From Sipunculus nudus (taxonomy: Eukaryota; Annelida; Sipuncula; Golfingiida; Sipunculidae), in the NCBI GenBank assembly GCA_026874595.1, contig CM049316.1, positions 13,692,839-13,756,838 of the forward strand: a stretch of DNA of 64,000 nt, in the 5' to 3' direction. The first letter of the stretch is position 1; each line of letters starts with the position of its first letter. This document shows, piece after piece, positions 62,201 to 64,000 of this stretch. A model generated the notes under the pieces. The model had not been told where the DNA came from. It saw only the letters and a list, made by a program, of their open reading frames with translations, and ran no database searches. A program made the translations under genes and the position numbers.

Positions 62201-63791
62201 TCCTCTAAACGGGGCCTCCTTTACTGTGCTGGAAGAACTTGTTGATGCCACCGTACTTGCCGTGGAATGCCTACTGGTGCTGGTCATCTTCTGGATGCTG
62301 TCGTCCATAATGCCACTAAACCTGATCATACTCCCAGATAAACCTGAAAATAAAATATTTGATCAAATTTACAATTCAGCTATACAATAAATATTATTTC
62401 ACTTTTTCAAAGCCAGTACCAATGTATCCCATTTCAGGACCTTTTCAAGTAGTTTCACTTCATTATCTAGAAAGACACATTTATTTGTAACTTCTTCATA
62501 ACACTCAATTCGCAGACCCTCTCATGGCATATTTTGTTACCATTGTCCATCGAATAAGGATGAAAGTCAGTCACCAGACAATAAGAATATTTTATTACTT
62601 ATTACACCTTAATTATTCCATGTTGTATATTCATATGTATGTGTGTTATGAGCATAATCTGTAATTAAGACATTTGAGGAAATCTGAGAGATTCTATCAA
62701 GATTTTATCATTTTTGTCTTTTGGGGGCTGGTGGGTTTTCCACACGGACATTCATTTTTGAAGTCCAAAATGGCAAAAAATATGATTCATCCTACTTCTT
62801 GATGACACAAACATTAAAACAAACGTATAATCAGAATCAATATTGCCAAATGCTATTTGAGAAAGACTGCGCCAACTAAAATTACTGATTAACACTATTA
62901 CTATCTTGGTACTGCCAACTGACATCAACAGTGTTTGCCCATTTTTGTAACTTTTGTTGGCTGAATCATAAAGCTTTCCCTGTGTTCAAGCTGAATCAAC
63001 TTTCCTATAAACACTAGCTCTTGACATATTTCAAACTCTTAACCAGTCATCTGAAGAGATGATTTAGATACAAGCCTACGTGGGAGCTGCAGAGTGTTGT
63101 TCAAGTTTCCCCATTCCCCATCGACTTAAACAAACAGAAGTGATTCTCGCTCAGGCACAGCATCTGAACAGTTTTGAAGTAGACAATCAGTCCATGAGTT
63201 ACCTAGTGATTTAATAGGTTTCATGGCATGTGATCCAAACCTATAATACTGGGACATGACATTGGCCAGTGTTCAGATTAATGGATTAAGCTGCAGTGCG
63301 GTTATGCAGTTTGGAGTGTTTTCAGTCTGCCTGAGAACACCAGCGCTTCAGACTCTACAGGGAAGCTAATGATGTACATGGTCTCAGAATGACTAAAGCA
63401 CATCAGATTTCCAGAGCTTATAATTTGCAAATTTTGACCCAGGCAAGGCAGCAATGTTCCCTGACCCATAAAGGAATTCACTAAACCTCCCTTTTTTTAT
63501 TTAAAACCATGATTTCAATAATATTTTTGAAAATGGTATTAAAAGACATTGTAAAAATTTTACATTTGAAAATTTGTAATATCTTACTTCATGAGGGCTT
63601 GCTAACATGGGAATTAATTGATAATCTTTCTTTTATTGCACAGCAAATAAAATATATCGGATTCAAACAAACCAACAGAAAATATATCACCTTTCCCCAT
63701 GGCTGAGGTATTTAACAATTTATTTGTATACTCACCTGACATGTTTTCAATGTCAATTATAGATGAGGACATTTCCATACTTCCTCTGCCC
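349..63791 (-). CDS. CEP192: CEP192 (SPD-2 family centrosome scaffold), 28 exons, partial at the 3' end and possibly the 5' end
   Basis: CEP192 is a pericentriolar scaffold that recruits PLK4, Aurora A and PLK1 and is needed for centriole duplication and mitotic centrosome maturation. Identification rests on conserved blocks in the same order as in human CEP192: GVTDLAY (exon 10), [11 protein letters not shown] with [10 protein letters not shown] (exon 12), [15 protein letters not shown] (exon 13), [12 protein letters not shown] (exon 14), [15 protein letters not shown] (exon 17), [11 protein letters not shown] (exon 21), [11 protein letters not shown] (exon 22), [14 protein letters not shown] (exon 25) and [13 protein letters not shown] (exon 27). 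The 28 exons join in phase to 2283 codons. Human CEP192 has about 2,540 residues, and the part after the exon 28 block is not in the window. Human comparisons are from memory, not from an alignment run. The gene identity is secure; exon edges are splice-consensus predictions. Confidence 0.95.
968..1089 (-). CDS. CEP192: CEP192 exon 27
   Basis: 122 nt, residues 2208-2247. Acceptor GCGTTTGCAG|ACTGTG; donor AGAAG|GTACAC. Encodes [10 protein letters not shown] and [18 protein letters not shown], matching human STVYLFGGDEISRQQYRRAL. Two clustered cysteines (CRRMC) are not in the human sequence. Confidence 0.94.
1787..1863 (-). CDS. CEP192: CEP192 exon 26
   Basis: 77 nt, residues 2182-2207. The acceptor chosen is GATGTTACAG|ATCTCAG. 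A closer AG (TTGTAAG|GATAG) would give an in-frame TAG. Donor [29 protein letters not shown] corresponds to human LRIFPDKFVLKERTQE. Confidence 0.88.
2708..2885 (-). CDS. CEP192: CEP192 exon 25, fifth ASH domain start
   Basis: 178 nt, residues 2123-2181. Acceptor TGTGATACAG|GTTCAT; donor [31 protein letters not shown] is nearly identical to human [18 protein letters not shown], the best single anchor in the gene. [18 protein letters not shown] corresponds to human IVFSVRNTGSRAAFVKAV. Confidence 0.98.
3891..4055 (-). CDS. CEP192: CEP192 exon 24, fourth ASH domain
   Basis: 165 nt, residues 2068-2122, phase 0 at both ends. Acceptor GTTGTGACAG|CTGCAG; donor [32 protein letters not shown] then [19 protein letters not shown] corresponds to human LQNTFGSEQRLTSNCEIRIH then IFISVLFAPTRLSCMLARL. 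Confidence 0.95.
4392..4476 (-). CDS. CEP192: CEP192 exon 23, fourth ASH domain
   Basis: 85 nt, residues 2039-2067. Acceptor TATGTTTTCAG|ACAACA; donor [32 protein letters not shown] with QGSTEDFQ corresponds to human LQKLALRNNSASTTQHLRLL and GQDQDCFQ. Confidence 0.93.
4944..5102 (-). CDS. CEP192: CEP192 exon 22, ASH inter-domain link with proline run
   Basis: 159 nt, residues 1986-2038. Acceptor TCTGTTTCAG|CCATAT after a long T tract; donor [27 protein letters not shown] (human VQPFGPQYEVVLKGE), a proline-rich linker [11 protein letters not shown], then [17 protein letters not shown] (human SNKQFLAWGGVPLGRTQ). Joins exon 23 in phase 2. Confidence 0.95.
5413..6265. mobile_element. MITE-like inverted-repeat element in the intron between exons 22 and 21
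   Basis: The left end (AAAGCCTAGGTCTCACTTA then TTCTGTCTACAGT) is matched by the reverse complement of the right end (AAAGCCGAGGTCTAACTTA then TTCTTTCTACAGT) near 6220-6265, an imperfect terminal inverted repeat of about 40 bp. The interior is GC-richer than the intron and repeats AACGTGG/ACCGTGG words on both strands. An open frame of 113 codons at 5767-6108 (+) has no protein-like features. The target duplication was not resolved. The rest of the intron (5103-5412, 6266-6925) shows nothing. Confidence 0.5.
6926..7146 (-). CDS. CEP192: CEP192 exon 21, third ASH domain
   Basis: 221 nt, residues 1913-1985. Acceptor TTAATATAG|CAAATC; donor [29 protein letters not shown] carries the N-x-G-N signature of ASH domains (human LKNAGNIEVYLDIKV). 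[17 protein letters not shown] matches human LLLKPGEEHEVIVSFTP. Confidence 0.97.
7147..7625. other. Intron between exons 21 and 20
   Basis: AT-rich intron with T and TA tracts. No coding sequence or clear repeat seen. Confidence 0.6.
7626..7768 (-). CDS. CEP192: CEP192 exon 20, second ASH domain end
   Basis: 143 nt, residues 1865-1912. Acceptor TTACTGTAG|GAGGTG; donor [31 protein letters not shown] aligns with human [32 protein letters not shown] aligns with VSLRARAGIARIHAP. Confidence 0.93.
7868..8197. mobile_element. Short MITE-like element in the intron between exons 20 and 19
   Basis: The left end TAAGGCTGCTTTTCCATAT (7868) is inverted at the right end, ATATGGAAAAACACCCTTA, ending near 8197. 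Internal TTGCTGCG(CA/TG)GCAA words recur, including a perfect 14-bp palindrome TTGCTGCGCAGCAA at 7915-7928. About 330 bp with no coding sequence. The superfamily was not assigned. A short CA repeat (7784-7812) lies just before it. Confidence 0.55.
8573..8771 (-). CDS. CEP192: CEP192 exon 19, second ASH domain, variable loop
   Basis: 199 nt, residues 1799-1864. Acceptor ACCTTTCAG|AGTCAT; donor [27 protein letters not shown] corresponds to human AWRCFTFSKES. A Ser/Thr/Pro insert follows, then [15 protein letters not shown], matching human MIWVLFHSPKKQ. The middle is poorly conserved. Confidence 0.9.
9040..10252. mobile_element. Decayed pogo/Tigger-like (Tc1-mariner superfamily) DNA transposon
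   Basis: Ends are TA|CAGTGGAACCCCAC at about 9039 and GGGGTCCCACTG|TA at about 10252: a terminal inverted repeat beginning CAGTGG(A/G)ACCCC with a TA target duplication. GGTCGTAATT/GGTCGCAATT words repeat next to both ends. Inside is a fragment encoding a CENP-B-type helix-turn-helix on the minus strand. The catalytic DDE part is not recognisable, so the copy is dead or non-autonomous. It sits in the intron between exons 19 and 18. Confidence 0.75.
9393..9541 (-). pseudogene. CENP-B/pogo-type DNA-binding domain fragment of the transposase
   Basis: Reads [18 protein letters not shown], then [20 protein letters not shown] and KRKAKYM. The pattern LxLKxKVxLIKxxxxxxSxxxLxxxxGxxxTQxxxILKRKxxY is that of the N-terminal helix-turn-helix in Tigger/pogo transposases and CENP-B. 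It has no start context and no downstream catalytic domain, so I call it a transposase relic. Confidence 0.6.
10515..10640 (-). CDS. CEP192: CEP192 exon 18, second ASH domain start
   Basis: 126 nt, residues 1757-1798, phase 0 at both ends. Acceptor TTTTTCACAG|GTTTTA; donor ACCACA|GTTAGT, a weaker site. [19 protein letters not shown] then [13 protein letters not shown] matches human LDFGDLTYGGWKALPLKL then NRTHATVPIRLII. Confidence 0.95.
10686..13307 (+). mobile_element. H1 copy a: near full-length Helentron/HINE-like non-autonomous element
   Basis: The 5' end ACAAGGGACCCATGGGTCAC contains the 12-bp palindrome GACCCATGGGTC (10693-10704), followed by GCTCAGCTG at 10710. The 3' end has two diverged core units (starting about 12005 and 12686, each with TGCCATGGTCAAAGTTGGGC), a (GGAC)n tract (about 13236-13262) and a terminal hairpin (13275-13305: TAGCTCAGATGACT, loop TAT, AGTCAGCTGAGCTA). 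GCTCAGCTGA near the 5' end and TCAGCTGAGC at the 3' end form a short inverted pair. No helicase ORF; the 72-codon frame at 12956-13174 is repeat-encoded. The layout resembles bivalve pearl/HINE elements, from family knowledge. Confidence 0.75.
13740..15155 (+). repeat. Two diverged Helitron-like 3' units in tandem
   Basis: Two copies of the same tail about 940 bp apart. Each has TTTCGGAGAAGA... AAATTTTTAAAGG-type sequence, ...TGCTAGCTCC...TTTGAGATAGC, then a GGATGACAG(AC)n-like tract and CC(A)TTGCATA(A/G)GC ending in CGCTAAAA or CCCTAAAA (about 13970-14210 and 14890-15155). The second holds a GGTGGTGCCACC variant of the 12-bp palindrome seen at 45-49 kb (14674-14685). Terminal hairpins are degraded. 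Boundaries are approximate. Confidence 0.5.
14275..14360. repeat. Cluster of GTCTAGAC palindromes
   Basis: About 86 bp holding perfect TGTCTAGACA at 14275-14284 and 14351-14360, a GTCTAGAC at 14289-14296 overlapping another CTAGA block, and several one-mismatch versions. TCTAGA or CTAGA cores occur about every 12-16 bp. Lies between the two Helitron-like units. Confidence 0.8.
15434..15770 (+). repeat. Candidate tRNA-derived SINE, ending in a C run
   Basis: GTGGCATAATCGTTAG (15451 on) resembles a tRNA A box. AGGTTGTGGCTTTGCGTACC (15488 on) resembles the B-box region common in tRNA-derived SINEs. A poly-C run (about 15754-15769) ends the segment. The 112-codon frame at 15472-15810 is inside it and not a gene. 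Intron remainder 15771-16110 shows nothing. Confidence 0.4.
16111..16257 (-). CDS. CEP192: CEP192 exon 17, ASH domain end
   Basis: 147 nt, residues 1708-1756, phase 0 at both ends. Acceptor TTTTCTTCAG|GTAATA; donor [32 protein letters not shown] is the classic last strand pair of an ASH domain (human VLFIPSSPGVFRCTFSV). AEAETPHIQ matches human AIAESPVIEV. Two direct copies of a 2.6-kb element flank this exon. Confidence 0.96.
16505..16904 (+). repeat. H1-related 5' fragment
   Basis: Starts with ACAAGGGACCCATGGGTCAC and GCTCAGCTGA, then diverges from H1 copies a/b (TTGACCTTGAAGGTAAAAAT...). The same segment recurs at 53797-54177 and, weaker, at about 52765-52990. It abuts H1 copy b head to tail at 16905. 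Probably the 5' end of a sister family. Confidence 0.65.
16905..19536 (+). mobile_element. H1 copy b: near full-length Helentron/HINE-like element
   Basis: Collinear with copy a over its whole length (about 2.63 kb): 5' ACAAGGGACCTATGGGTCAC, the same AT-rich body, two core units (about 18215 and 18895), (GGAC)n at 19440-19488 and the terminal hairpin at 19504-19534. By eye the two copies are very similar, with scattered substitutions and small indels. Same orientation as copy a, with exon 17 between them. The rest of this intron (19537-19913) shows only a CA repeat at about 19869-19902. Confidence 0.8.
19914..20036 (-). CDS. CEP192: CEP192 exon 16, ASH domain
   Basis: 123 nt, residues 1667-1707, phase 0 at both ends. 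Acceptor GTTTGCAG|GTGGTT; donor [27 protein letters not shown] and [18 protein letters not shown] match human VLSISVNGEKVDLST and LVFKNKAIIRPHATEEIK, the middle strands of the first ASH domain. Confidence 0.95.
20037..21229. other. Introns between exons 16 and 14
   Basis: Introns 20037-20783 and 20927-21229. AT-rich. A short ATCAAATTG...AAA(C/A)(C/T)GCC unit recurs about every 38-40 bp at 20270-20365 (roughly three diverged copies). Nothing else seen. Confidence 0.55.
20784..20926 (-). CDS. CEP192: CEP192 exon 15, start of the ASH/PapD-like region
   Basis: 143 nt, residues 1619-1666. Acceptor GTTGTTATAG|ATGGAC; donor [31 protein letters not shown] and TSSWLK match human VPEELKLPHACCVGIASQT and TDRWLQ. 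This opens the first ASH (ASPM/SPD-2/Hydin) beta-sandwich, finished in exons 16-17. Confidence 0.95.
21230..23599 (-). CDS. CEP192: CEP192 exon 14, very large disordered central exon
   Basis: 2370 nt, residues 829-1618, open throughout. Acceptor ACCACTCTAG|GTGGTG; donor ACAGAG|GTATGT. Near its start, [16 protein letters not shown] plus LAKMILKMS matches human ISTIASAIAEAS plus LAAMIKALS. The middle (about residues 950-1350) is a low-complexity Ser/Thr/Lys/Pro/Gln tract with many S-P/T-P sites and basic clusters. Near its end, [17 protein letters not shown] and [12 protein letters not shown] match human MPAAVHALLTQPSL and APFAQRYLGTLP. Anchors at both ends show it is one exon of the same gene. 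Its GC is clearly higher than the flanking introns. Confidence 0.96.
24234..24372 (-). CDS. CEP192: CEP192 exon 13
   Basis: 139 nt, residues 783-828. Acceptor CTGTTGACAG|CCAAAC; donor [25 protein letters not shown] corresponds to human PSFGYFIRSPEKREP and follows exon 12 as in human. Then [17 protein letters not shown], disordered. Confidence 0.93.
25118..25318 (-). CDS. CEP192: CEP192 exon 12, conserved block
   Basis: 201 nt, residues 716-782, phase 0 at both ends. Acceptor CTATTACAG|GATGAT; donor [32 protein letters not shown] matches human [29 protein letters not shown] precedes it as DTSWGATIN does in human. The donor was chosen because it is the last usable GT before the in-frame stop and its phase fits exon 13. 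Confidence 0.92.
25826..25890 (-). CDS. CEP192: CEP192 exon 11, second half of the Aurora-A-binding-like segment
   Basis: 65 nt, residues 694-715. Acceptor ATTTCACAG|AAGACG; donor TTCAG|GTGCTT. Encodes [20 protein letters not shown], predicted helical. It repeats the pattern at the end of exon 10 (EF..E..FI), whereas human CEP192 has one such motif. Skipping it would shift the frame (phase 1 in, phase 0 out). Confidence 0.9.
26426..26644 (-). CDS. CEP192: CEP192 exon 10, first half of the Aurora-A-binding-like segment
   Basis: 219 nt, residues 621-693. Acceptor TTTTGACAG|GAGCAG; donor [27 protein letters not shown] matches human QNEEGRWVTDLAYYTSF. SEAFD and [12 protein letters not shown] match SEAFD and EEFNKEHQFIQ, the stretch of human CEP192 (about residues 470-530) reported to bind Aurora A. 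Two NPFD motifs ([11 protein letters not shown]) lie between; NPF/NPFD motifs can bind EH or PTB-type domains, but that role is unproven here. Confidence 0.95.
27290..27437 (-). CDS. CEP192: CEP192 exon 9
   Basis: 148 nt, residues 572-620. Acceptor TATTTTCAG|CAAAAC; donor CAAG|GTGGGG, less strong than its neighbours. Ends phase 1, matching exon 10. Rich in Ser/Thr/Gln ([20 protein letters not shown]). No recognised motif. Confidence 0.85.
28109..28249 (-). CDS. CEP192: CEP192 exon 8
   Basis: 141 nt, residues 525-571, phase 0 at both ends. Acceptor TTTGCTACCAG|ATTGATG; donor GAGAGTACA|GTAAGT. Includes [39 protein letters not shown]. Hydrophilic linker with scattered aromatic residues, consistent with short linear motifs. 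Confidence 0.88.
28940..29110 (-). CDS. CEP192: CEP192 exon 7
   Basis: 171 nt, residues 468-524, phase 0 at both ends, so it can be skipped without a frameshift. Acceptor TTCTTTCAG|AATGAG; donor CAATCG|GTAAGT. Contains [20 protein letters not shown] and [18 protein letters not shown]. Disordered and acidic; no recognised motif. Confidence 0.9.
29425..29505 (-). repeat. Candidate tRNA-derived SINE head
   Basis: On the minus strand, TATCCCTCAGTGGTCAG (29497-29481) resembles an A box and GGTACAAGATCAAAACC (29457-29441) a B-box region, about 40 bp apart as in tRNA-derived SINEs. The body downstream is too diverged to end with confidence; an A run on that strand (complement of T9 near 29271-29280) might be the tail. 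Not an intact tRNA gene. Confidence 0.4.
29552..29784 (-). CDS. CEP192: CEP192 exon 6, acidic Gly/Asp-rich
   Basis: 233 nt, residues 390-467. Acceptor TTTTACAG|ATGG; donor CCTGAT|GTAAGT. Encodes [19 protein letters not shown], a glycine run ([11 protein letters not shown]), an acidic patch, then [20 protein letters not shown], which looks like a short amphipathic helix and ends in a TP site. It has higher GC than the neighbouring introns. Confidence 0.9.
29940..30510. repeat. 41-bp minisatellite in the intron between exons 6 and 5
   Basis: Units of the form TAAGTGCTCTGTTGTGTCCA followed by TTAAGACTAGAAGGACATTTG. Six clear tandem copies at about 30268-30510 (period about 41 bp), with more diverged copies back to about 29940. 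The last copy runs into the donor of the 28-nt exon 5. The reverse strand reads open across the array only because of the repeat. Confidence 0.85.
30509..30536 (-). CDS. CEP192: CEP192 exon 5, 28-nt microexon
   Basis: 28 nt, residues 381-389 plus one base: EGASGYSRA. Acceptor CACTAACCAG|GAAGG; donor GCAG|GTATTG. It converts phase 0 (end of exon 4) to phase 1 (start of exon 6). Reading exon 6 in phase 0 meets a stop after about 20 codons, so some 3n+1 exon must lie here, and this one fits exactly. The pyrimidine tract is weak, so it may be alternatively used. It abuts the minisatellite at 29.9-30.5 kb. Confidence 0.6.
30537..31474. other. Introns between exons 5 and 3
   Basis: Introns 30537-30983 and 31097-31474. 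AT-rich, nothing recognised. Confidence 0.55.
30984..31096 (-). CDS. CEP192: CEP192 exon 4
   Basis: 113 nt, residues 343-380. Acceptor AATTAACAG|ATATGAG; donor CGCCAG|GTAGGA, ending phase 0. Contains [14 protein letters not shown], a basic Ser-Pro segment that could be a kinase target, then an acidic stretch [12 protein letters not shown]. Phase 0 at the end cannot join exon 6 directly, which is why the 28-nt exon 5 is needed. Confidence 0.87.
31475..31612 (-). CDS. CEP192: CEP192 exon 3
   Basis: 138 nt, residues 297-342. Pyrimidine-rich acceptor CCCTTCTTCCAG|CTGGTG; donor GGAG|GTATGA. Enters and leaves in phase 1. Hydrophilic, with [14 protein letters not shown] and a Ser-rich end (GRSSSIFG). 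No known motif was recognised. It follows exon 2 directly in frame despite the very long intron. Confidence 0.87.
31965..32235 (-). repeat. tRNA-derived SINE-like element
   Basis: On the minus strand the head reads TGTGGAGCTTGATGATGTAA (A-box-like), then CACTGGACCTGTGACAGCAT, then GTTGTGGGTTCATGTCCTG with a good B box at 32178-32168. The body has GGACTCGTGGCCAAAGTCGT. The 3' side ends in A-rich sequence (complement of 31960-31990). This is the usual layout of tRNA-derived SINEs. Confidence 0.6.
34800..35110. repeat. 42-bp minisatellite
   Basis: GCAGAGCTCCACAGAGCA-type units recur at 34916, 34958, 35000, 35042 and 35082, with weaker copies back to about 34810. Because 42 is a multiple of three, the minus strand stays open for 140 codons (34724-35146) as a Cys-rich 14-residue repeat. 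No splice sites or homology argue for a gene. Confidence 0.8.
35270..35600. repeat. Approximately 47-52-bp minisatellite
   Basis: Units with CTGCAGATCACATCTTGTTCC then AGTGACAACACAACTTGCAG recur about seven times with variable length. They keep a 134-codon minus-strand frame open at 35247-35651. Adjacent to the 42-bp array and sharing CTGCAG/AGCAG words, so possibly of common origin. Confidence 0.7.
37985..38595 (+). repeat. Diverged tandem repeat, unit about 145 bp, with AGGTCA half-sites
   Basis: Four units, each with a GATCAAGGTCAAGGTCACC-like start (about 38009, 38158, 38309, 38437), a TCAAACTCATCCAAG segment, and TGTGTCAAATTTGAGG. The unit at 38163-38174 has two adjacent AGGTCA half-sites. 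It resembles tandem cores of other bivalve elements. Confidence 0.65.
44260..44665 (+). repeat. Dispersed repeat R2 copy 1, with internal C run
   Basis: Shares an ordered series of blocks with 51350-51725: CAGGAGG...CATCCCC, GTGTGTGTTTGTTCACAAC, ATCATG..GAATCTCAT, GATC(C/T)(G)A(CA)CACA, TCAATTATGCA, GGAATATGGG, AAACATGG(C/T)TTTGGGAG, then a C run (44621-44633 here) at the same place. Boundaries approximate; family unknown. A GGAC-like tract (44761-44792) follows downstream. Confidence 0.65.
45585..46142 (+). mobile_element. Helitron-like element tail with hairpin class 2
   Basis: About 1.7 units of a repeat of roughly 280-300 bp (AGGTCAAGGTCACCC at 45676 and 45977; GATATCCCGCTCACAAG at 45770 and 46046), one GGTGGCGCCACC at 45835-45846, a GGAC tract (46080-46097), then a terminal hairpin at 46114-46142: TAGCCC-A-TCAGCC, loop TAAG, GGCTGA-GGGCTA, twelve pairs with a bulged A. 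The 5' end was not located. Followed at once by the next element. Confidence 0.6.
46464..47300 (+). repeat. 280-bp tandem array, three units
   Basis: Unit starts at 46464, 46744 and 47024. Each full unit carries two copies of the palindrome GGTGGCGCCACC about 150 bp apart (46746, 46895, 47026, 47176); the first unit has degenerate versions. Other unit markers are GCAAAATTTTAGGCAG and GATCGGTCAAACGGTTCC. Confidence 0.85.
47473..47502 (+). repeat. Terminal-type hairpin class 3 at the junction of the two arrays
   Basis: GTATCCGCAAAAC, loop TTC, GTTTTGGCGGATAC: thirteen pairs with one bulged base, followed by AAAAATAC. Preceded by a GC-rich GCCGCCACGGCGG. It has the same architecture as the other terminal hairpins, so it probably marks the 3' end of the element that carries the 280-bp array. 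Confidence 0.65.
47510..49475 (+). repeat. 337-bp tandem array, six units
   Basis: The palindrome position marks unit starts at 47512, 47852, 48199, 48535, 48871 and 49208 (spacings 340, 347, 336, 336, 337). The last three carry perfect GGTGGCGCCACC; the first three are mutated. Shared blocks: CAGTCTGCAG, CTCATGATCAATATGTATG, GGATATGGGTAACAGAGACC, GATTCTAGGTCCAGT. A G run (about 47980-47992) sits in unit 2. Downstream units look more alike, consistent with expansion from that side. Confidence 0.9.
51350..51725 (+). repeat. Dispersed repeat R2 copy 2, with a long C run
   Basis: Second copy of the repeat at 44260, same orientation and block order. Its C run is about 22 bases long (about 51664-51685) against about 13 in the other copy. 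The rest of the segment is diverged. Not coding. Confidence 0.65.
52145..56643 (+). mobile_element. H1-related composite element rich in G runs
   Basis: The 5' end ACAAGGGACCTATGGGTCAC plus GCTCAGCTGA is at 52147-52176. The 3' part from about 55300 is clearly H1 (core units at about 55316 and 55996), with a long (GGAC)n at 56532-56595 and a terminal hairpin at 56611-56641. Between these are diverged units carrying ACTTACAGGAAAAA-type words (about 53265, 54320, 54520) and G runs at about 53062-53076, 54211-54231, 54765-54779 and 55045-55055. An H1-related 5' fragment (53797-54177) is embedded. Whether this is one 4.5-kb element or several nested ones is uncertain. Confidence 0.6.
56908..57010. 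repeat. (TA)n microsatellite, left flank of the foldback element
   Basis: About 100 bp of alternating TA with occasional G. It continues on the other side of the foldback element at 59175-59220, so the element appears to sit inside, or to have generated, a TA tract. Confidence 0.9.
57011..59174. mobile_element. Foldback (long terminal inverted repeat) element with nested palindromes
   Basis: Ends are TCAGAGACGAGATTGAAATC and GATTTCAATCTCGTCTCTGA. The inverted repeat extends about 465 bp inward on each side (57011 to about 57475; about 58710 to 59174), imperfect but clear, including ATATTTTAACACTGAATGGTT on the left and its counterpart on the right. The outer ~290 bp of each arm is built from CTCGCCTAGGCGAG palindromes (perfect at 57074, 57201, 58971 and 59098, plus at least eight one- or two-mismatch copies) alternating with TTTAAAATC and GATTGCGATTGTGATC words. 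The core is very AT-rich with no ORF, so it is non-autonomous. Flanks are TA on both sides. On the right a ~120-bp segment is duplicated (58585 and 58709). Confidence 0.9.
61510..62343 (-). CDS. CEP192: CEP192 exon 2, acidic N-terminal region
   Basis: 834 nt, residues 19-296. Acceptor TTTTCAG|GTTTATC; donor CAAA|GTGAGT. It begins with a Ser/Thr-rich tract and has two strongly acidic patches ([19 protein letters not shown] and [16 protein letters not shown]), then SRFWENQQ. In human CEP192 an acidic N-terminal segment binds the PLK4 polo-box region; these patches are the natural candidates here, by position and charge only. It is separated from exon 3 by an intron of about 29.9 kb, with matching phase (A + CT = Thr). 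Confidence 0.93.
62344..63735. other. Intron between exons 2 and 1, and upstream flank
   Basis: AT-rich, with no coding sequence or repeat recognised. The region above exon 1 (63792-64000) also shows nothing identifiable. No TATA box, initiator or CpG-rich promoter could be supported. Confidence 0.55.
63736..63791 (-). CDS. CEP192: CEP192 exon 1 of those seen (N-terminus)
   Basis: 56 nt, residues 1-18. Acceptor ...GATTGACAG; strong donor TCAG|GTGAGT. It enters with one codon base and leaves phase 1, which fits exon 2. An ATG at 63776-63774 has A at -3 and G at +4, so this could be the initiation exon ([15 protein letters not shown]). Only four codons lie before it, so an earlier coding exon cannot be excluded. 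No promoter could be placed. Confidence 0.75.
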
Positions 63792-64000
63792 CTGTCAATC
63801 AAAAAATATTTAATTAATAAAGACAGATCCAAACCTTTTGTTCTATAACAAAATTCCCTGGACAGAAAAATAAAACACGAATCTGTGTAACATCATATAT
63901 GCCAAATGTAATCAATACTTGTCCAGGGGAGCCAGGGCAATTATTTTTTTATCTAAAAATATATTAATCCTTTCTGCTCAATTTTCATCTTCAATTTAAA

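Overview
The window is one large piece of an animal nuclear genome. It is AT-rich, has GT/AG introns, and its introns are full of repeats. The repeats carry (GGAC)n microsatellites followed by a short terminal hairpin ending in GAGCTAAAA, a pattern I associate with bivalve molluscs. A bivalve or other lophotrochozoan is my inference; no species-level marker was recognised.

One protein-coding gene accounts for all the convincing coding sequence. It lies on the minus strand, with its 5' side at the high coordinates, and encodes the centrosomal scaffold CEP192 (SPD-2 family). I resolve 28 exons from 63791 down to 349. Every splice phase agrees with the next. The joined coding length is 6851 nt: one leftover base, 2283 whole codons, one leftover base. 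The C-terminal end of the gene (several hundred codons, judging from human CEP192) lies beyond position 1. The true start may be the ATG in the first exon seen (63776-63774) or may lie beyond 64000. Residue numbers below refer to this 2283-residue partial product.

Protein layout: an N-terminal acidic, disordered part (exons 1-8); a segment matching the Aurora-A-binding region of human CEP192 (exons 10-11) and a second conserved block (exons 12-13); one 2370-nt exon encoding a Ser/Thr/Lys/Pro-rich linker (exon 14); then small exons encoding the ASH/PapD-like beta-sandwich domains that define the SPD-2 family (exons 15-28).

Intron layout from low to high coordinates. 1-157: tail of a Helitron-like element. 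About 5413-6265 and 7868-8197: two MITE-like inverted-repeat elements. 9040-10252: a decayed pogo/Tigger-like DNA transposon. 10686-19536: two near full-length copies of one 2.6-kb Helentron/HINE-like element flanking exon 17, plus partial relatives. 29.9-30.5 kb: a 41-bp minisatellite. 31613-61509: a single intron of about 29.9 kb holding a SINE-like sequence, two more minisatellites, a nuclear-receptor-half-site tandem array, a nested cluster of Helitron-like elements with 280-bp and 337-bp tandem cores (45.6-49.6 kb), a G-run-rich relative (52.1-56.6 kb), and a 2.16-kb foldback element built from nested CTCGCCTAGGCGAG palindromes (57.0-59.2 kb).

I found no second gene, no rRNA or intact tRNA gene, no CRISPR array and no virus. 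The most unusual material is in the repeats: the foldback element, the palindrome-punctuated tandem arrays, and three different terminal hairpins that share one architecture.
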